The translations under genes were made by a program, and so were the position numbers. Below the pieces are notes generated by a model. It was given only the letters and a program-made list of their open reading frames with translations, was not told the DNA's origin and searched no databases. A DNA stretch of 8,983 nt, from contig WGCB01000461.1 in assembly GCA_015494005.1 (NCBI GenBank), forward strand, positions 1 through 8,983. Reading direction: 5' to 3'. This DNA comes from Caldilineaceae bacterium. GTDB taxonomy: Bacteria > Chloroflexota > Anaerolineae > Caldilineales > Caldilineaceae. This document shows, in pieces, positions 6,054 to 8,983 of the stretch (positions are counted from its first letter, which is position 1; each line of letters opens with the position of its first letter).

Positions 6054-7394
6054 ATGAAGAAAACCCTCATCGCCATTCTCATGCTGGCCGTCCTGGGCGG
6101 AGGCGCGTACGCGGCCATGCTCCAGGGCCTGCTGCCCCCGCTACCGCTGCCGGCCAGCTCGCCCCCGGTGGCCGAGACGGAGCCGACCCCCAAGCCCACC
6201 AGCCTGCCCGTGGTGCGATCCGGCAACCAGATCATCGCGGACGGCCGGGTGGTGCCCATCCAGTACGCGGACCTGAGCATGGCCACCAGTGGCGTGGTGG
6301 ACGCCATCCTGGTGGAGGAAGGGCAGCACGTGGAGGAGAACGCGGTCCTGATCCGGCTGAACAACGTCCGGCAGAAGGCCGCGGTGGCCCAGGCCAAGGC
6401 CAAGCTCCAGGCGGCCCAGGCCAAGCTGGACGAGCTCCAGGCCGGCGCCCGCCCAGAGGAGCTGGAAGCCGCCCAAGCGGCTGTGGAGGCCGCCCAGGCC
6501 AAGCTCCAGCGCCTTTCCGAGGGCCCCACACCGGAGGAGATCGCCGCGGCCCAGGCCACGCTCATCGCGGCCCAGGCCACCCTGCAGCGCCTCCTGGCCG
6601 GGCCGGACGAGGCGGATCTCATCGCGGCCCAGGCGGAGCTGGCCAACGCCCAGGCCGCCCGAGACGCGGCTCAGGCCGCCTACGACCAGGTGAAGTGGCG
6701 CACGGACATCGCCATGCTGCCCGAGTCGGTGCAGTTGCAACAGGCCACTAACGAGTACGAAGCGGCCAAAGCCCGCTACGAGTCCCTGCTGCGGGGCCCC
6801 ACGGACGACGAGATCGCCGCGGCCCGGGCCAAGGTCCAGCAAGCCCAGGCCGAGCTGGACAAGCTGCGAGCGCCGGTGAGCGCCAGCGAGATCGCCGGGG
6901 CGGAAGCAGAGGTGCGCCGAGCCCAGGCCGAGTACGATCTGCTGGCCAGCGGCTCGCGCCCCGAGGCGGTCTCCGCGGCCCAGGCCGAGGTGGCCGTGGC
7001 CGTGGCGGCCCTCATGGAGGCGGAAGCCGCCCTGGCCGAGACGGAGCTGCGGGCCCCCTTCTCCGGCACGGTGGCCTCCATCAAGGTCAATGTGGGGGAG
7101 CAGGTGGTGGCCGGGGAGCCCATCATCCAGTTCGCGGACGTCTCCAAGTGGCTCATCGAGACCGCGGACCTGACGGAACTCAACGTGGTGCGGCTGCAGG
7201 TGGGGGATTCGGCGGAGATCACCTTCGACGCCATCCCGGAGCTGGTCCTGCCAGGCGTGGTGAGCCGCATCCGCTCTGTGGGGGAGAACAAGCAGGGGGA
7301 CATCATCTACACGGTCATGGTGGAGCCCCTGGAGCAGGATCCGCGCCTGCGCTGGAACATGACGGCCACGGTGACCATCAAGCCCCAGGAGTGA
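6054..7394 (+). CDS. HlyD/MacA-type membrane fusion protein (periplasmic adaptor)
   Basis: A 446-residue adaptor subunit. An N-terminal anchor or signal segment (about 4-22, with an AYA site at 18-20 and no lipobox) is followed by a Pro/Thr-rich spacer (25-52). The first lipoyl half-motif is at about 70-102 (SGVVDAILVEEGQHVEENAVLI). A long Ala/Gln/Glu-rich coiled-coil hairpin covers about 104-330. The second lipoyl half is at about 331-360 (APFSGTVASIKVNVGEQVVAGEPI), and a beta-barrel region with VGDSAEITFDAIP (about 383-395) follows. The coiled coil is built of 26-residue units marked by G-x-x-P/S-E-E. The start at 6054 has GAGG about 6 nt upstream. It is co-oriented with the permease (57-nt gap) and would bind its outside domains to carry substrate away from the membrane. 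The operon normally includes an ATPase, absent here. A MacA-like role is inferred from domain layout; the substrate is unknown. Confidence 0.93.
   Translation: MKKTLIAILMLAVLGGGAYAAMLQGLLPPLPLPASSPPVAETEPTPKPTSLPVVRSGNQIIADGRVVPIQYADLSMATSGVVDAILVEEGQHVEENAVLIRLNNVRQKAAVAQAKAKLQAAQAKLDELQAGARPEELEAAQAAVEAAQAKLQRLSEGPTPEEIAAAQATLIAAQATLQRLLAGPDEADLIAAQAELANAQAARDAAQAAYDQVKWRTDIAMLPESVQLQQATNEYEAAKARYESLLRGPTDDEIAAARAKVQQAQAELDKLRAPVSASEIAGAEAEVRRAQAEYDLLASGSRPEAVSAAQAEVAVAVAALMEAEAALAETELRAPFSGTVASIKVNVGEQVVAGEPIIQFADVSKWLIETADLTELNVVRLQVGDSAEITFDAIPELVLPGVVSRIRSVGENKQGDIIYTVMVEPLEQDPRLRWNMTATVTIKPQE
6444..7031 (+). repeat. 26-residue (78-bp) coiled-coil repeats in the membrane fusion protein
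   Basis: Units begin at residues 131, 157 and 183, and again at 248, 274 and 300, each spaced exactly 26 residues and starting with patterns such as GPTPEEIAAAQATL. The two blocks flank a non-repeated turn (about 209-247), as expected if they are the two antiparallel arms of the coiled-coil hairpin. The DNA shows recurrent GCGGCCCAGGCC-type segments. Repeat number may vary between strains and so set hairpin length. Confidence 0.65.
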
Positions 7395-7402
7395 GGCGTC
7401 CG

Positions 7403-7498
7403 ATGGCCAAGCCCCCAGACGCCGCAGAAAAGAAGGGCTCAGAAAAAGAAGGCAGGGAAAGGGAAGCCGGGGTGAAAAAGTTAGGGGATGGAGCCTAA
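7403..7498 (+). CDS. Doubtful small ORF after the membrane fusion protein
   Basis: A 31-codon frame starts 8 nt after the adaptor stop, with GAGG about 6 nt upstream. The peptide is very charged (Lys/Glu-rich, with EKKGSEKEGRERE), has no hydrophobic segment, and matches nothing I know. An ATPase gene is often found beside such a permease and adaptor pair, so this could be the remnant of one's start; it could equally be chance. Confidence 0.2.
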   Translation: MAKPPDAAEKKGSEKEGREREAGVKKLGDGA

Positions 7499-7576
7499 AC
7501 CAGTTTAAATCCCGCTCCAGGACATGCGTAGGCGAAACGTAGGGGAAGCGTGGGGATTCACATGGAATTCTCGCGA

Positions 7577-7606
7577 AATTTTAACGTTTGTCCCGTTAAT
7601 TTTAAC
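7577..7606. promoter_or_regulatory. Operator-like AT-rich repeat upstream of the NRPS promoter
   Basis: AATTTTAAC occurs twice (7577-7585, 7598-7606), exactly 21 bp apart, about two helical turns. Between them lies an inverted repeat TTAACG-N7-CGTTAA (7581-7586, 7594-7599). It ends about 20 bp before the -35 at 7627, so it could be an activator site or an UP-like element. Confidence 0.5.
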
Positions 7607-7626
7607 AAGATTGTAATACCGGTTCG

Positions 7627-7655
7627 TTGACAGCCTAGGTAGATTTTCCTATACT
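7627..7655 (+). promoter_or_regulatory. Near-consensus sigma-70-type promoter
   Basis: TTGACA (7627-7632) and TATACT (7650-7655) are separated by 17 nt; only one base differs from consensus over both boxes. The predicted start is about 7662. It drives either the long NRPS leader (about 650 nt before ATG 8310) or a short structured RNA ending within the hairpin cluster. It is the strongest promoter in the window. Confidence 0.8.
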
Positions 7656-7661
7656 TGATAA

Positions 7662-7862
7662 CGCATAGAGGGTGCGTGGGAGGGACTTTTCAATCGTTTC
7701 CCACGGGGATGATTTTCGAACAAGCAAATGAATAAGGGCCAGCCGTGCAAACGGCTGGCCCGGCACAGGAAGCCAAATCACTGTTCACGCCGCCAACGTC
7801 CAACAGTGATTCAGCGGACCGCAGAGAGCAGTCTGCACCGGATACGGTAGGCTGCATCTCTG
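7662..7862 (+). ncRNA. Candidate structured leader or small RNA
   Basis: Four consecutive hairpins follow the predicted start. H1: CGTGGGA/TCCCACG (7675-7681, 7699-7705). H2: a perfect 11-bp stem with a GCAA tetraloop (7736-7761). H3: a perfect 10-bp stem AATCACTGTT/AACAGTGATT with a 16-nt loop (7776-7811). H4: CAGAGAGCAG paired with CTGC-a-TCTCTG (7822-7862), enclosing a small ACCG-GATA-CGGT hairpin. I do not recognise a known riboswitch class. H2 has no T-run on the plus strand; a looser T-rich stretch follows it on the minus strand. It could be an attenuator, a regulatory leader or an independent RNA. The fold is seen in the sequence; the function is inferred. Confidence 0.45.
7736..7761. 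other. Perfect 11-bp GC-rich stem-loop with GNRA tetraloop
   Basis: GGGCCAGCCGT pairs fully with ACGGCTGGCCC around GCAA. On the minus strand the stem is followed by a T-rich stretch (TTATTCATTT), so it could terminate antisense transcription. On the plus strand the following bases (CGGCACAGG) do not support termination, although the stem is strong enough to pause polymerase or protect an RNA 3' end. Confidence 0.6.
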
Positions 7863-7895
7863 TGGCTGTCTGCTATTGTACTCCTTCTGCACCTC

Positions 7896-8079
7896 GTGTC
7901 AAATCGTCATTACGCCTAGAAACACTGAGAATCGCTAAGGTTTCAGCCTCCATACCACACCACCGGTGTCAACCTGCCAGTGTCACTCCATCGAAGCCAT
8001 CACCATCACGCTTATGTGACACGGCAACCGTTCTCGAACCAACCGATCCCTGCAGAGACATCGCACTGGGTGACACCGG
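7896..8079. repeat. Cluster of GTGTCA/TGACAC elements
   Basis: GTGTCA or its complement TGACAC occurs at 7896-7901, 7966-7971, 7980-7985, 8017-8022 and 8071-8076. Two copies sit in short palindromes (AGTG-T-CACT at 7979-7987; GGTG-A-CACC at 8069-8077). CCGGTGTCA (7963-7971) and TGACACCGG (8071-8079) form a 9-bp inverted repeat. Five copies in under 200 nt suggest binding sites for one regulator or paired RNA arms. Confidence 0.4.
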
Positions 8080-8279
8080 CTCGTACGCCCAAACTATTGA
8101 CAAAACCACACAGCCTGAAGCGCCCAGGGCCCGCGGCTTGCCTCGCCAAGCCCCTTGTCCCTGACCGACGTGCCACCTCCTGATCTCTGGGGAGAGTCGG
8201 CCGTTACCGGTTCCACAAGATGAAACGCAGCAGCTGAGGTTTTGTCACAATATCCATTGCCGCCATTGCAACGCAGTTT

Positions 8280-8296
8280 GCCGCGGCCCTCGCGGC
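8280..8296 (+). promoter_or_regulatory. Hairpin abutting the NRPS ribosome binding site
   Basis: GCCGCG/CGCGGC (8280-8285, 8291-8296) is a perfect 6-bp stem with a 5-nt loop. It ends directly before the Shine-Dalgarno GAAGGGA (8297-8303), 6 nt before ATG 8310. Just upstream, CCATTGC is repeated (8254-8260, 8263-8269). The hairpin could modulate ribosome access or insulate the site from upstream pairing. Confidence 0.4.
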
Positions 8297-8309
8297 GAAG
8301 GGACGAACG

Positions 8310-8983
8310 ATGACCAAGAACCTGAACGGCTTCTCCAGGACGATTCAGATGACCCCGATGACCGTAGCGCCCGCCGTCGTGGAAGAGTATCCCCTCTCCT
8401 ACGGCCAGCGGGCGCTTTGGTTTGTCCAGCGGCTGATGCCCGAGAGCGCCGCCTATAACGTGGCCCACGGTGCGGTGATCCGGAATCCCCTGGACATGGC
8501 CTCCTTCCGCCAGGCCTTCGAGCAGCTAGTGGAACGCCATCCCGCGCTGCGCACTACCTTCACGGTCATCAACGGGGAACCGGCCCAACAGGTGCATCAG
8601 CACATGGCCGTGGATTTCCAGGTGGAGGATGTCTCCACCTGGAGCGAGGGGGATCTGGAGCAGCGCCTGGACCGGGAGATCTACCGCCCCTTCGACCTGG
8701 AACAGGGCCCCCTGGCCCGGGTGCGGATCTTCAGCCGTTCGCCCCATCACCATCTGGTGCTCCTGATCCAGCACCACACCATCACCGACCTCTGGTCCCT
8801 GGCCCTGATCATCCACGAGTGGATCCAGCTCTACAACGCCTCGACCCAGGGGAAAACGGCCAAGCTGAAGCCCCTCCGCTACACCTACCGGGACTTCGTG
8901 GAAGGCCAGCGGGCGCTGCTGGACAGCCCGGAAGGCGAACGACTCTGGCGCTACTGGGAAAAGCAACTGGCAGGGCCCTTGCC
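8310..8983 (+). CDS. Nonribosomal peptide synthetase, N-terminal condensation domain (partial, runs off the right edge)
   Basis: The 224 codons seen cover roughly the N-terminal half of a condensation (C) domain, which joins two thioester-bound building blocks on carrier proteins. After a short Thr/Met-rich leader (1-26) the C1 motif region YPLSYGQRALWFVQRL (27-42) appears. RHPALRTTF (76-84) follows, then YRPFDLEQGPLARVRI (125-140), and the active-site motif QHHTITDLWS (154-163) with His156 as the catalytic histidine and Asp160 conserved. The Gly of the usual HHxxxDG is Leu161. FVEGQRALLDSPEGERLWRYWEKQL (196-220) matches the helical region after the motif. The ATG at 8310 has GAAGGGA 6 nt upstream. 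A C domain at the very start of the protein implies either a starter C domain that adds an acyl group or a module taking its donor from a separate upstream protein. The product cannot be told from this part. Confidence 0.93.
   Translation, partial: MTKNLNGFSRTIQMTPMTVAPAVVEEYPLSYGQRALWFVQRLMPESAAYNVAHGAVIRNPLDMASFRQAFEQLVERHPALRTTFTVINGEPAQQVHQHMAVDFQVEDVSTWSEGDLEQRLDREIYRPFDLEQGPLARVRIFSRSPHHHLVLLIQHHTITDLWSLALIIHEWIQLYNASTQGKTAKLKPLRYTYRDFVEGQRALLDSPEGERLWRYWEKQLAGPL

Larger units (their letters stand above)
7395..8309. other. Gene-poor region between exporter and NRPS
   Basis: This 915-nt stretch holds no convincing protein gene apart from a doubtful 31-codon frame at 7403. Its 5' part is AT-rich. 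It contains an operator-like repeat (7577-7606), a strong promoter (7627-7655), a cluster of four hairpins (7675-7862), scattered GTGTCA/TGACAC elements (7896-8079) and two small hairpins nearer the NRPS. It reads as a long regulatory leader. No clear terminator for the exporter operon was found; the best candidate is a weak hairpin at 7489-7519 (TGGAGC/GCTCCA) without a T-run. Confidence 0.7.

Noticed and set aside
7736..7761. Plus-strand intrinsic terminator for a short transcript
   Set aside because: The stem is ideal but the following bases contain no T-run on the plus strand, so it is listed only as a hairpin.
8097..8102. TTGACA as a possible NRPS-proximal promoter
   Set aside because: No -10 box lies 15-19 nt downstream; that stretch is GC-rich (AGCGCCCAGG).
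7745..8164. 139-codon plus-strand frame in the NRPS leader
   Set aside because: It begins inside the H2 hairpin without a Shine-Dalgarno. The product is Ser/Pro/Thr-rich with scattered Cys and no domain, and the DNA holds hairpins and repeats instead.
8526..8966. Minus-strand frame opposite the NRPS
   Set aside because: It is the shadow of the condensation domain, whose motifs are clear on the plus strand.
1..8983. CRISPR arrays, tRNAs, rRNAs and insertion sequences
   Set aside because: No regularly spaced repeats, cloverleaf, rRNA-like stretch, transposase or terminal inverted repeats with target duplications were found by eye on either strand.

Overview
The window is high-GC bacterial DNA. 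Coding parts are visibly GC-rich; the two main intergenic regions are more AT-rich. It holds a signalling block on the minus strand, a divergent exporter block on the plus strand, and the start of a nonribosomal peptide synthetase (NRPS). No rRNA, tRNA, CRISPR array or insertion sequence was seen. The mix of a NarL-type two-component system, a large duplicated FtsX-type permease, an alanine-rich coiled-coil membrane fusion protein and an NRPS would fit a filamentous Chloroflexota bacterium (Caldilinea/Litorilinea-like). That is inferred from style, not shown by a marker gene.

Minus strand, read right to left. An extended -10 promoter near 3079-3087 faces leftward. It is followed by a small membrane protein (2940-2584), a NarX/LiaS-like histidine kinase with two membrane helices and a very short outside loop (2508-1294), and a NarL/FixJ response regulator (1325-666) whose GTG start overlaps the kinase gene by 32 nt. 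A strong intrinsic terminator (574-541) closes this operon. Beyond it, a separate gene with its own ribosome binding site begins at 444 and runs off the left edge. It encodes a receiver-like domain with several degenerate active-site positions.

Plus strand. A TTGACA promoter candidate at 3321 precedes an 804-residue ABC permease with two FtsX domains (3582-5996). After 57 nt comes a HlyD/MacA-type membrane fusion protein (6054-7394). The ATPase such a pair needs is not in the window. A 915-nt gene-poor region follows. It holds an AT-rich operator-like element, a near-consensus promoter (TTGACA-N17-TATACT, 7627-7655), four closely packed hairpins (7675-7862) and several copies of a TGTCA/TGACA element. 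It leads into an NRPS gene whose N-terminal condensation domain starts at 8310 and is cut by the right edge.

Working hypothesis (inference): the membrane protein, kinase and regulator form a LiaFSR-like envelope-sensing unit. It may control the divergent exporter, which may serve the neighbouring NRPS product through export or self-protection. The most unusual points are the exporter without an ATPase, the repeated TTCCAG half-sites around the sensor promoter, and the long structured leader in front of the NRPS.
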